From a bacterium (GTDB lineage Bacteria; JACRDZ01; JAJRWM01): DNA of 28,931 nucleotides. Shown here piece after piece: positions 1 through 8,136 of this stretch. Location: contig JAJRWM010000122.1 in the NCBI GenBank assembly GCA_024276815.1, forward strand, positions 1 through 28,931. Direction: 5' to 3'. The notes under the pieces are model-generated. The model was not told where the DNA came from, searched no databases, and saw only the letters and a list, made by a program, of their open reading frames with translations. Positions within the stretch are counted from its first letter, which is position 1; every line of letters begins with the position of its first letter. The position numbers were made by a program, and so were the translations under genes.

Positions 1-1688
1 TTAAAGTAGGCTTCCAGGTAGTAAGGGTCCGCCTTGATGGCCTGACGATAATAGTAAGCGGCTTCCCCGTTTAGTTTTAACCCGGCGAAAAAGGCTCCGG
101 CGTGGTTGTCGATCCAGGCAAATTCCCGCCCGATCCCGCCGGCTTTTTTCACCGCCTGGATCGCCCGCGACCGTTTCCCCGACGCGATCAGACTCTTGCC
201 CTGAAAGAGAAAAAAATTGGCGATTATTTCCCGCTCGAAGTTCTCCCACTTTAAAAAGTTCCCGTTAAAGTTCTTCATATTATAATAACGCCAAGGATTT
301 ATCGGCGTGATGTTGTTAATGTACGTTAGGCCGTAGGGTTTGAACCCGGCCGGGGTGTTTTTCGCGTTAGCGTATAAAACAGGCGCGCTTTTTGAGAGTT
401 TTTTAACGCTCCGCAGTTCTTTTTCATAGAGATTGAAAACCTGGATATCGGGGCGGACAGCGGCAACGTATTTGTTGTAAAACAAGCCAAAGGTCTCGTT
501 GTCGCCTTCGGTAACGATTTGACTGTTTGGCGGGGAAAAGGCGGTCAGGTTTGACAGGTAATTGGTGGTAAGAAAGTTGAGCCGCCGGGCCGGTTGAAGT
601 AAATTACGGGACAGCGGCATTATCAGGATGATGAAGAACAGGTATTTCAAATATGGCTTGTGCCGGACACGCTGATAGACCCAGTTAAGACCGAAAAACG
701 AACCCAGCAACAAGATAAAAAAGGCCGGCAGGTAATAAACCGTTACCCGGTAGGTATCCTGAATACGAAACGGGAAGCGCAGTAGAAAGATTAATCCGCA
801 ACCGTAGACGAAATACTCCAGCAGCAGGATCAGGCCCCAACTCGTCTCGGTACGTAAAAGAACGGCTATACCTAAAACCGCGGCCAAGAAGATCAGGGGG
901 GAAAACTCCCGGACGCTTAGTTTGAAAAAGTGTAAAAGGTAGCCCAGTTTGTCTGAAACGGAGACGCTGCGGCCAAATTCCAGTTGACGATACTCACTTC
1001 TTTCAAGGTGCGCTGCCAGAGAATTCCGGAATTGAGGATCGCCCCAGTTGATCGGCGGCGGTTTGACGGCCCGAAGCGGTAAATAGACATAAACCGTCAA
1101 GCCTAAGCCTACAAGCAGAATCAGCTTCAGGATTAAACGGTTGTTAAATTTAAAGGTAACCAGCGCCCAGATTATCAGGGGCAACGCCAGGAGAGTCAGG
1201 TAATGATTGGTCAGGGCAACAGACCAGAGGAAAACTGCAAGAAAAAGAAAAGTATAGCCACGCTTTAGCCTGCAATGGCTAACAAGGTAAATCAACAGGG
1301 AAAACAGGCAGAGGTTGAGTGTGTAGACTTCCGCGCTGACAGACTGGCTGACAGTGACCTGCCCCAGGGGCAGAAGGAGGCTCACCAGGGCCGCCGGAAA
1401 CAGGGAACCGCTTTGACTCAACAATAACGCCAGAATCGCCGCTGTCAACGCGGTTAGGAAGTTACTTGAAAGGTTGAGACGAAAGGCCGGATTGCTGAGC
1501 GGGAGCGAAACGGTCAGTTTCCCCAGGAGGGAATAGAGGGGATAGCCCGCCGGGTGATTAATGCCCAAGGTTACCGCGTTAACGGTAAATTCAGCGCTGT
1601 CGCCGGTCGCGACGCCCGGTGCGACACTTTTCAGTATCAAACCATAACTGATAATAAAAATAAGACAAACGGTAATTAACCGTCTCAT
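1..1688 (-). CDS. DUF2723-family membrane glycosyltransferase-like protein with TPR tail (partial, runs off left edge)
   Basis: The frame opens with ATG at 1688 and stays open for 562 codons to the window edge, so the C-terminus is missing. The N-terminus carries the DUF2723 hallmark: an acidic GDSAEF motif at about residues 29-34, then a HPAGYPLY motif near residues 49-56. A LPLRAVKPPPINWGDP segment follows near residue 210. These lie among many hydrophobic segments in roughly residues 1-370. The last 60 or so residues look like a TPR unit (AAYYYRQAIKADPYYLEAYF). DUF2723 includes the eukaryotic O-mannosyltransferase TMEM260; bacterial members are mostly uncharacterised, so a lipid-sugar-dependent transferase role is inference. 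The start lies 2 bases after the stop of the GT2 gene, indicating translational coupling in the same operon. It is a paralogue of the gene at 4304-6682. Confidence 0.85.
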   Translation of the reverse strand, partial: MRRLITVCLIFIISYGLILKSVAPGVATGDSAEFTVNAVTLGINHPAGYPLYSLLGKLTVSLPLSNPAFRLNLSSNFLTALTAAILALLLSQSGSLFPAALVSLLLPLGQVTVSQSVSAEVYTLNLCLFSLLIYLVSHCRLKRGYTFLFLAVFLWSVALTNHYLTLLALPLIIWALVTFKFNNRLILKLILLVGLGLTVYVYLPLRAVKPPPINWGDPQFRNSLAAHLERSEYRQLEFGRSVSVSDKLGYLLHFFKLSVREFSPLIFLAAVLGIAVLLRTETSWGLILLLEYFVYGCGLIFLLRFPFRIQDTYRVTVYYLPAFFILLLGSFFGLNWVYQRVRHKPYLKYLFFIILIMPLSRNLLQPARRLNFLTTNYLSNLTAFSPPNSQIVTEGDNETFGLFYNKYVAAVRPDIQVFNLYEKELRSVKKLSKSAPVLYANAKNTPAGFKPYGLTYINNITPINPWRYYNMKNFNGNFLKWENFEREIIANFFLFQGKSLIASGKRSRAIQAVKKAGGIGREFAWIDNHAGAFFAGLKLNGEAAYYYRQAIKADPYYLEAYF

Positions 1689-1690
1689 AA

Positions 1691-2389
1691 TCAGCCCAAA
1701 AAACGAAGTCGCAAAACAGTTTTAATTGCCTTGGTTATTTCATTTTTGGATATTTTTGACTTGCCGGCGAAACGGTCGATAAAAATTATCGGCACTTCGC
1801 CGACCGTAAATCCTTTTGCTTCGCAACGGTACAGCATTTCCACCAGAAACGAATAACCGCTGCTTAAAATCGTCTCGGGATGTATGGCCTCTAAAACCCG
1901 CCGTTTGTAGCAGCGGAAGCCGGCGGTGCAGTCATTGGCTTTAATGCCCAGCAGGGTTTTGGCGTACAGATTGGCGCTGCGGCTGATAATGTGGCGCATG
2001 ATCGTCCAGTTCTGAGCGCCGCCCCCGGGAACATATCTTGAGCCGATAACCAGGTCGAAATCTTTCCCCATATCAAGCATGGCCGGCAAGTATTTTGGCC
2101 GGTGCGAGAAATCGGCGTCCATGGTCAGGATGTGGTCATAGTCATGTTCCAGGGCGTAATGAAAACCGCTTTTATAAGCTGAACCAAGCCCCAGTGTGCC
2201 TTCCCGGTGAAGAATTTTAAGGCGGGGGTATTTTTCGATTAGCCGGTCGACCAGTTCACCCGTTCCATCGGGAGAATTATCGTCAATCACCAGAATATCG
2301 ATGTCCAGGTTTAAAGCAAAGATTTCCCGGGTCAGGTTGGGGATGTTCTCTTTTTCGTTATAGGTCGGTAAAACCAGAAGAGCGGACAA
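1691..2389 (-). CDS. Polyprenol (dolichol)-phosphate mannose synthase-like GT2 glycosyltransferase
   Basis: 232 residues, starting at TTG (2387-2389); no ATG fits the family N-terminus and the preceding codon is a stop. The family motifs are all present: LPTYNEKENI at the N-terminus, DDNSPDGTG, the metal-binding MDADFSH, GSRYVPGG, a NDCTAGFRCY segment, SSGYSFLVEM and the FAGKSKIS acceptor-side motif. The protein lacks the membrane-anchor domain that extends many bacterial homologues, so it is the short, single-domain, peripheral type. The family transfers a hexose, typically mannose from GDP-mannose, to a polyprenyl phosphate at the cytoplasmic face. Sugar specificity cannot be read here. It sits between membrane glycosyltransferase-like genes, which suggests it makes their lipid-linked donor. 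The Shine-Dalgarno sequence is weak and coupling to the upstream gene, 10 bases away, is likely. Confidence 0.9.
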   Translation of the reverse strand: MSALLVLPTYNEKENIPNLTREIFALNLDIDILVIDDNSPDGTGELVDRLIEKYPRLKILHREGTLGLGSAYKSGFHYALEHDYDHILTMDADFSHRPKYLPAMLDMGKDFDLVIGSRYVPGGGAQNWTIMRHIISRSANLYAKTLLGIKANDCTAGFRCYKRRVLEAIHPETILSSGYSFLVEMLYRCEAKGFTVGEVPIIFIDRFAGKSKISKNEITKAIKTVLRLRFLG

Positions 2390-2399
2390 TCACGTATAC

Positions 2400-4307
2400 C
2401 TAGATTCCATTATATATTTTTAAATATTCGGCTGCTCGTTTTTGGTCTTTTAATATACCATAGGTTGAGCTTAAGTAAAAGTAGGCGATCTTGAATTGCG
2501 GAGCGATCCTGATACATCTCTTTAAATAATAAATGGCGTTTTCATAGCGGCCGCTGTTCCTGTAAATCAAGCCTAACTGCGCGTAGGCCGGGGCGAAGAG
2601 CGGACTCAGGCGGATGGTCTTTTTCAGGTACTCTTCGGCCAGACCCAGTTTGTCCGCTCCCTGCCAGGAATATAAGTAGCCCAGGGCGAAGTTGACCCGG
2701 TAAGAATCAGGATGGATGTCCCGGCTGGTCCGCAGATCGAAGAGCAGTTTTTTCCGCAGGTAAGGACTTTGGGTCCGCAGATCGCTGAAGCGGTTAGGCA
2801 TGAAGTACTTGAACTCGTTTTTTTTGATTACCGCCTGATTGGCCGGCGTGCGGCGAATAAAGACCATCGCCACATCATCCCAGAATACCAGGGCCCACTG
2901 TGAACTGGGAAAAAGATTCTCAACGTTGATAGGGGAATAACTCAAAATAGCGGTATTGAACCGGTATTTATTCATGAGAGCGTTCCAGGCCGGGCCGGGA
3001 CTGTGCAGAAACTCAATCTTCTCATAGAAATCCCTGGGGTAAGCCGCGAAACGCCGCCCGTCAATCAGAACTTTTTCTTTCGGATACAGCCGCCAGATCA
3101 GATAATCGCCCAGGTCAATATCGTTATACAGCGGCCCGTCAATCTGATTGTCGATTAAAAAATCAGCCGCCTTTACCGGAGTGGTCAGCTTGTTAAGCCC
3201 GAAACCGAACGGCTCGTCAAGAGGATTCAGGCAGAGATAGCCGGTGGTAATCAAAACGACGATTACGGAAAGAATCAGAACAATCAGGTTGTTGAAAATT
3301 TTGTTGAGCTTCTTGAAAATACCGCCAGACAACAGTCCCGGCACGGCGGCTGAAGCGATAACGCCAAAAATACCGATGAAACGAATGGCCCTGAAAGACA
3401 TCGGCAGGAAAGTCGCCAGCAGCAAAACGAAATACCATTCGCGGCTCAGCAAACCGCTGATTATCGCCAATACGCCAAGGGCAGCCAAGGCCCCGTAAGG
3501 ACCAAGCCAGCGGCCAATATCAACCGCCTGTCTTTCAGCGACGCTGAGCAGGGCCACCTGCTGACTGCCGATCTCAAACGGCTGGAGAAATACCCGGTAA
3601 CCATGAGAATTCATCAGCGAGACCGCGATCAATCCCAGCAAGGTAAACCAGACCGGCCGAGCCGGACACTTCAGGTCCTCGATCAGGAAGGACTGCCTGG
3701 GCATATATTGGTCAAAGAGGCTCTTAACGGACATGAGGACGGCCAGCAAGCCCACCAGGTAAAGACCGATCAAAAAACTGCCATGAGCGTTAACCCAGAG
3801 CATCTGCAACGGTAAAAGGCTCCAGAGGTATTTTCGTTCCCGGGATTTCTGGAACCGCCTGAGCGCGAACAGGTAGTAGGCGGTCAATAAAAAGAACCAT
3901 AGTTGAGGCCGTACGCTGAACCGTTCCCGCATTACCACCGCCGCTAAAAACAGCAATAAAAACTTGAAAAGCGGCGGGGAATCGTTCTCCTCGCTGATTC
4001 GCCATAGAAAATAAAAGGTAAGGCCAAGCAGAAGCGCCTTGTAAACGATAATCCCGTTAAAACCGGCAAGCAGGTAAACCAGGTAAAGAACCAGTTGAAA
4101 AGGGCCAATAACATAGTTCCAGGGATATTCGGGAAAAGAATAGCTGAAGGTGTTGACCCGGGGAATGATCCCTTCCTGAACCAGATAACGCCCGGTCGCC
4201 AAATGGATCCAGAAATCAAAGGTGGTGATGGGAGTCAAGGCGAGAAGGAAGACACTGACCAGCAAAAAAGTTAGGAGAAAAGATTGGCCGCGGCTGGAAA
4301 ACTTCAT
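2400..4307 (-). CDS. Multi-pass membrane protein, GT-C-like, with C-terminal TPR repeats
   Basis: 635 residues beginning at ATG 4307; that ATG overlaps the stop of the gene above (ATGA). The N-terminus has a TTFDFWIHLATGRYL segment near residue 30, of the D-x-W-x-H type seen in GT-C-like proteins. After it come WNYVIGPFQL, a RPQLWFFLL helix and a WVNAHGSFLIG motif, with about ten hydrophobic segments in residues 10-360. The soluble part contains DYLIWRLYPKEKVLIDGR. Residues about 530-630 hold at least two TPR-like units. I recognise the architecture (large membrane protein plus extracytoplasmic TPR tail, common in uncultured bacteria) but know of no assigned function. A lipid-linked-sugar transferase role is inferred from fold-like motifs and from neighbours. 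It ends in TAG. Confidence 0.8.
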   Translation of the reverse strand: MKFSSRGQSFLLTFLLVSVFLLALTPITTFDFWIHLATGRYLVQEGIIPRVNTFSYSFPEYPWNYVIGPFQLVLYLVYLLAGFNGIIVYKALLLGLTFYFLWRISEENDSPPLFKFLLLFLAAVVMRERFSVRPQLWFFLLTAYYLFALRRFQKSRERKYLWSLLPLQMLWVNAHGSFLIGLYLVGLLAVLMSVKSLFDQYMPRQSFLIEDLKCPARPVWFTLLGLIAVSLMNSHGYRVFLQPFEIGSQQVALLSVAERQAVDIGRWLGPYGALAALGVLAIISGLLSREWYFVLLLATFLPMSFRAIRFIGIFGVIASAAVPGLLSGGIFKKLNKIFNNLIVLILSVIVVLITTGYLCLNPLDEPFGFGLNKLTTPVKAADFLIDNQIDGPLYNDIDLGDYLIWRLYPKEKVLIDGRRFAAYPRDFYEKIEFLHSPGPAWNALMNKYRFNTAILSYSPINVENLFPSSQWALVFWDDVAMVFIRRTPANQAVIKKNEFKYFMPNRFSDLRTQSPYLRKKLLFDLRTSRDIHPDSYRVNFALGYLYSWQGADKLGLAEEYLKKTIRLSPLFAPAYAQLGLIYRNSGRYENAIYYLKRCIRIAPQFKIAYFYLSSTYGILKDQKRAAEYLKIYNGI

Positions 4308-6682
4308 CTGCGGTCTAAAGCCTGGAGCCGCCTCTTGGCCTGGACAACCCGGTCGGCCTCGCCGGGAACATTACGCGCGCTCTTGAGATACTCCCGCCAA
4401 TAGCTGGCCGCCTGGGCGGGGTTTATTTGTTCATAGGTAGCGGCCAGTTGGAAACGGGCCGGCAGAAAATTTGGCGACGATTGTTTTAACCGATGAAAAA
4501 CCTTGGCCGCTTCGCCGGCTTGCTTGTTTCTCTGCAAGGCCAGGCCCAGACTGAACGAGTACTCGATCCTGTCGGCGTCCAGGCTGAGCGCTTTGCTGAG
4601 AAAGGGAATAGCTTCACCCGGCCGATTGGCCAGAATAAAGGCGCTGCCCAGCAGATAATTATTACCGGCGGTTGGGTTTCTCCCGACTATCTTTTGATAG
4701 ATAGGGATTGCCAGATCCTCCCGTTTGGCCGCGAGAAGAGGACGAACCGCTTCCTGCCCCACCCATTCAAGCCGCTCGCCGACTGCCGCGGCTTTTTCAT
4801 AACAGGAAGCCGCGAGTTCAATATCGCCGAGTTCCCTGAAAGCTTCGCCTTTATGAAAAAGGTATTCCGAGGCGATAGCGCTGCCCAGGTAGTTATCCGT
4901 ACCGATTTCTCCAAGCCCCCTTTTCACATAGCCGGGCCAGGGCGAGGTCAGGTTGTTCGTCCGGTAGCGGTAAAGCAATCCCGTTGGCTTAAAAGACCGG
5001 CCGCCCAGGTTCCGGCTGTCATTCAGGCTGTAAAAAACCGCCCGGCCCCGCTTCGTGAAACCGTCAATCAGCATTTTTTCAATTTCCGCTTTTTCTTTCA
5101 TCGGCGTTGTGCTTCGCGGATAGATTAACGGGAAAACATTACCGTAGCGGTCGATATATTTGACGTCCTCGCGTGCGTTAAGGACGCTCGCGAAAAACAA
5201 CAAGCTGTTGGTCTGGTGAAATCCCTGGCTGAAGATCACGCTTGCCTGCGGCAGGGTGTTGAGCAAATTTTGTCCCAAATCATAGGGCGCGAAGTATGTC
5301 CTTCTGCTTTCCCGGTTGACCGAAGTTACCCCGTGGGCGGCGGCGATGAGAAACAGGAAAGTTATCAACAGGTTTATCTTGAAACCGCTTTTAACACCTG
5401 TCATATGCCGGCGGGCAAAAGCGGCCAGGGATATGCCGGTAATCAACAAAAGAATCAAATACACCGGCAAATAAAACTTGGCGCCCAGGTTAACAGCCCG
5501 TAGCGAAGTCTGGTAATTGAGAACATAAACCGGGACAATCAGTGAAAACAGAAGGAATAACAGGCTGAACCTCAACCAGTCTTTCTGCCCTTTGTAAAAC
5601 TGATAGGTCAGGCTGGCCAGGGGGATAAACAGGAAAAGTCCCAGTTGGCTGTAAAAGATCAAGCCTAAAAATTTCAACTGGTTCATCAGCCAGCTAAAAT
5701 TGTGAGCAGCGCCGACTTCCTGGGTTTCCGACCAGGAACTAAGCGTTATATGATTTAAAAAACTGCTGAAATTTGAAGCGGCGCTCCAGTTTAACAACGG
5801 TTCTTTCACGGCTCTTATCGGGATGTAGAGGGGGTATAAACTCCAGCCCAGGAAGACAAAAAACAGGCACCACAAAACCCCCTTCTTGTTAAACAGCGTT
5901 CGCTTCGCGGTATACAGTGAATAAAAAAGCGCCGGGAAAACCAGTAGCAGGTAATAATGGTTGCTCAGGCCCAAACCGCAGATCAAAGCGATCAGAAACA
6001 GACCCGATGAAGTCAGTTTCGCGCGATAATGCCAGGTTAACCAGCATAAGAGACTGATAAACAGCAGGTTGAAGGAATAAACGTCCGCTTCAACGCATAC
6101 CGCGAGGTACGCTGGAGTAAAAGCCAGCAGAAGCGTTATCGCCAGGCTTAACAGATGATTTTGCCGAGTAATTTTACCCAGGTAAGGATGAACCAGCTCC
6201 GCTAATAATAAAAAGACAAAGATCAAGGCGACTGCGCCCATCAACGAAGCCATCAGGTTCAGCCGGTAGGCGACAAATCCCAACGGCAGACGGCTGAAGA
6301 CGTTTCCCATCAGCGTCCAGAGATGATAGCCGGGGAAATGAGCCACTCCCAGAGTCAGCCCGGCCGTACTGAACTCAGCCGCGTCGCCGGCGCCCACCAG
6401 AGGAGTAAGACACTTAAGGTAAACCGCTAACAAGCCAAGCGACATGGTCAGGGCAATCGCGAGCATCCGGTTGCTTAGATTAAAAGGTTCAATAACGTAA
6501 GATTCAGCTTTGCTCGCTGACCGGCCAGGTTTTAATGAGCGGGGGCTGAGCTTTAACTTTTTCAGCATTTTTAAAAAGTCGCCCCGCTCGGCACCCAGGA
6601 TTTTCAACCATTCCGCTTCGGTATAACGCCCGGGTTCCTTTTTAAGCCGCTGTAATTGTTTGGAACTTATTTTCCTGACCAC
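4304..6682 (-). CDS. DUF2723-family membrane glycosyltransferase-like protein with N-terminal extension and TPR tail
   Basis: 792 residues, first gene of the operon, GTG start at 6680-6682. A charged, lysine-rich cytoplasmic stretch of about 70 residues precedes the membrane domain, which is unusual for the family. The DUF2723 signature follows: GDAAEF at about residue 98, then AHFPGYHLW in place of the usual HPPGYPLY, and later YIPIRAVKEPLLNW near residue 290. About a dozen hydrophobic segments cover residues 72-460. Residues about 590-790 form TPR-type helices (for example NNYLLGSAFILANRPGEAIP). It is a paralogue of the gene at 1-1688. A role in transferring sugar from a lipid carrier on the outer face of the membrane is plausible by analogy with TMEM260 but is inference. 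The next gene overlaps by 4 bases. Confidence 0.85.
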   Translation of the reverse strand: MVRKISSKQLQRLKKEPGRYTEAEWLKILGAERGDFLKMLKKLKLSPRSLKPGRSASKAESYVIEPFNLSNRMLAIALTMSLGLLAVYLKCLTPLVGAGDAAEFSTAGLTLGVAHFPGYHLWTLMGNVFSRLPLGFVAYRLNLMASLMGAVALIFVFLLLAELVHPYLGKITRQNHLLSLAITLLLAFTPAYLAVCVEADVYSFNLLFISLLCWLTWHYRAKLTSSGLFLIALICGLGLSNHYYLLLVFPALFYSLYTAKRTLFNKKGVLWCLFFVFLGWSLYPLYIPIRAVKEPLLNWSAASNFSSFLNHITLSSWSETQEVGAAHNFSWLMNQLKFLGLIFYSQLGLFLFIPLASLTYQFYKGQKDWLRFSLLFLLFSLIVPVYVLNYQTSLRAVNLGAKFYLPVYLILLLITGISLAAFARRHMTGVKSGFKINLLITFLFLIAAAHGVTSVNRESRRTYFAPYDLGQNLLNTLPQASVIFSQGFHQTNSLLFFASVLNAREDVKYIDRYGNVFPLIYPRSTTPMKEKAEIEKMLIDGFTKRGRAVFYSLNDSRNLGGRSFKPTGLLYRYRTNNLTSPWPGYVKRGLGEIGTDNYLGSAIASEYLFHKGEAFRELGDIELAASCYEKAAAVGERLEWVGQEAVRPLLAAKREDLAIPIYQKIVGRNPTAGNNYLLGSAFILANRPGEAIPFLSKALSLDADRIEYSFSLGLALQRNKQAGEAAKVFHRLKQSSPNFLPARFQLAATYEQINPAQAASYWREYLKSARNVPGEADRVVQAKRRLQALDRR

Positions 6683-6719
6683 TGGTAAATTCCCGCTACC
6701 TGCTTGTTGAAAATTTGAA

Positions 6720-6742
6720 AACGGTTTTGACGAAAAACCGTT
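6720..6742 (-). other. Perfect 9-bp stem-loop at the predicted 5' end of the glycosylation-operon mRNA
   Basis: AACGGTTTT and AAAACCGTT form a perfect 9-bp stem around a 5-base loop. The extended -10 at 6749-6754 would start transcription near 6742, so the stem would be the first structure of the transcript, about 37 bases before the GTG start. That fits a 5' stabilising hairpin. A weak terminator for the antiporter operon upstream is the alternative, but the stem is not followed by a clean T-run on the minus strand. Confidence 0.55.
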
Positions 6743-6748
6743 AGCGGA

Positions 6749-6776
6749 ATTATATCACAATTATTCAACCCGTCAC
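6749..6776 (-). promoter_or_regulatory. Predicted sigma-70-type extended -10 promoter for the glycosylation operon
   Basis: On the minus strand, a perfect TATAAT (6749-6754) is preceded by TGA, giving an extended -10 (TGnTATAAT). A partial -35, GTGACG (6771-6776), lies 16 bases upstream. It is in the gap ahead of the GTG start at 6682 and is the only good promoter match there. Confidence 0.6.
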
Positions 6777-6786
6777 CCCGTAGGAG

Positions 6787-6810
6787 TTTGCCTGTTGCCC
6801 TGATGCCCTG
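6787..6810. repeat. Three tandem 8-bp direct repeats upstream of the promoter
   Basis: Read on the plus strand: TTTGCCTG, TTGCCCTG and ATGCCCTG, in immediate succession. They end 11 bases before the -35 of the glycosylation-operon promoter on the minus strand. They could be a regulator-binding array or chance; the 8-base period does not match a helical turn. Confidence 0.45.
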
Positions 6811-6855
6811 CCCCCCTTAGGTTCTCTCGCGATTGCTTGTGATTTTTTAATGGTT

Positions 6856-8136
6856 TTAATCTTGTTGGGAAGCGCTGAGCAGCAATGTCCGCTTGAACAG
6901 AGGGGGACCGATAAAATCCGAGATGGTTATCATGCCTAAAATTACCGGGGTCGCGATGCGACCGACGGACGGCATCTTGGTCTCAATGATCATCGCCAGG
7001 GCCAAAGCTACACCGGCCTGGTTCAACATGCACTGCCAGCCCATCTTGCGGAAAAAAGGATCGTCCTCCACCAGCCGGCTGCCAAGGTTAATGCCCAGAT
7101 GGCTCAAAGACGCCCGGGCAATCAACAACACCAGGGCCACCGGCCAGAGACGCGATAATACAAGTAAATTAAGATGCGCCCCGGCCAGCGCGAAAAAGAC
7201 AGTATAGATCATCGGGGAACTCTTCTGCAGACTCTCGAGAAAACTCTTGCCCTGAGGGGAGAAATTCTCGATGAACATGCCGGCGCTGATACAAAGAAGC
7301 AATGGCTCCAGCCCCGCCCGGTGGGAAAATTCCGAGGCCAGAAAAGCGACCAGCACGATGAAAAGACCCTGCTCAAGGTTGATAAAACGCAAATACAAAG
7401 AGATCAACCAGCCCAGAACAATACCGATAACCAACGAACCCAACAGTTTCCAAGCCAAAGCCAAAGCCAACTCCGAATTGTTTAAAGCGCCCGGATTGGT
7501 CAAATATTGCAGTAGCCCCATCAGCAAGGCGAAAAGAATTATCAGGATAATATCCTTGAGAACCACAATCCCTAAAATAGTATAACTGAACTTGTTGCGT
7601 ACTTCGGTCTCCTCAATAATGGCAATCGTGGTAAGCGGCGACTTGGCCATCGCCAGAAGACCGAAAACCAGAGCCAGGGGAAGCCTCAGCTCGCTGGCTA
7701 CCTTCAAAGGACCCCACCAGCCCGATAAATACCAGACCAAAAGACCAACGCCACATATCTGACAAATTATAACCGCGGTCGTAATTGAAATAATCCGACG
7801 ACGATAAGTGTTCAGCAACTCCAGTTTCATTTCCCGCCCGGCGGAAAACGCAATCAGGCTTAAAGCGATGCTGTCGATCAACTTTAAATCCCGTACCGCT
7901 GACAAAGGAATGAATTTCAATACCTGGGGACCGGAGATAACTCCAATCAGGATATAACCGGTAAGCTTGGGCAGACCGCAAAGGTACGTCAACTCCCCGA
8001 CCATATAGGCGGATAAAATAACAAATCCCAGCGAGAACGTCGCCTGAACGCCGGCCGGAATTACCGAAACCGTGCCCACAACGCTAATCAGGAACATGAA
8101 ACTCATTAAAATCAACAAGGGAATAATTCGCTTCAC
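6856..8136 (-). CDS. CPA2-type cation/proton antiporter (second of tandem pair)
   Basis: 426 residues, GTG start at 8134-8136 overlapping the TGA of the upstream antiporter gene. The protein is almost entirely hydrophobic, with about 12 predicted membrane segments, and no cytoplasmic regulatory domain (such as TrkA-N) follows. Sodium/hydrogen-exchanger (PF00999-like) features include GYILIGVISGPQ, SLIAFSAGREMKL and MAKSPLTTIAII followed by GIVVLKDIILI. These belong to the core helices of CPA2 exchangers. It probably exchanges Na+ or K+ for H+ across the inner membrane; the ion cannot be told from sequence alone. It is cotranscribed with a divergent homologue, so the two may act together or be independent paralogues. 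It ends in TAA. Confidence 0.85.
   Translation of the reverse strand: MKRIIPLLILMSFMFLISVVGTVSVIPAGVQATFSLGFVILSAYMVGELTYLCGLPKLTGYILIGVISGPQVLKFIPLSAVRDLKLIDSIALSLIAFSAGREMKLELLNTYRRRIISITTAVIICQICGVGLLVWYLSGWWGPLKVASELRLPLALVFGLLAMAKSPLTTIAIIEETEVRNKFSYTILGIVVLKDIILIILFALLMGLLQYLTNPGALNNSELALALAWKLLGSLVIGIVLGWLISLYLRFINLEQGLFIVLVAFLASEFSHRAGLEPLLLCISAGMFIENFSPQGKSFLESLQKSSPMIYTVFFALAGAHLNLLVLSRLWPVALVLLIARASLSHLGINLGSRLVEDDPFFRKMGWQCMLNQAGVALALAMIIETKMPSVGRIATPVILGMITISDFIGPPLFKRTLLLSASQQD

Noticed and set aside
4493-5128. 211-codon open frame on the plus strand.
   Set aside because: It is antisense to the well-supported DUF2723 gene and shows no recognisable domain.
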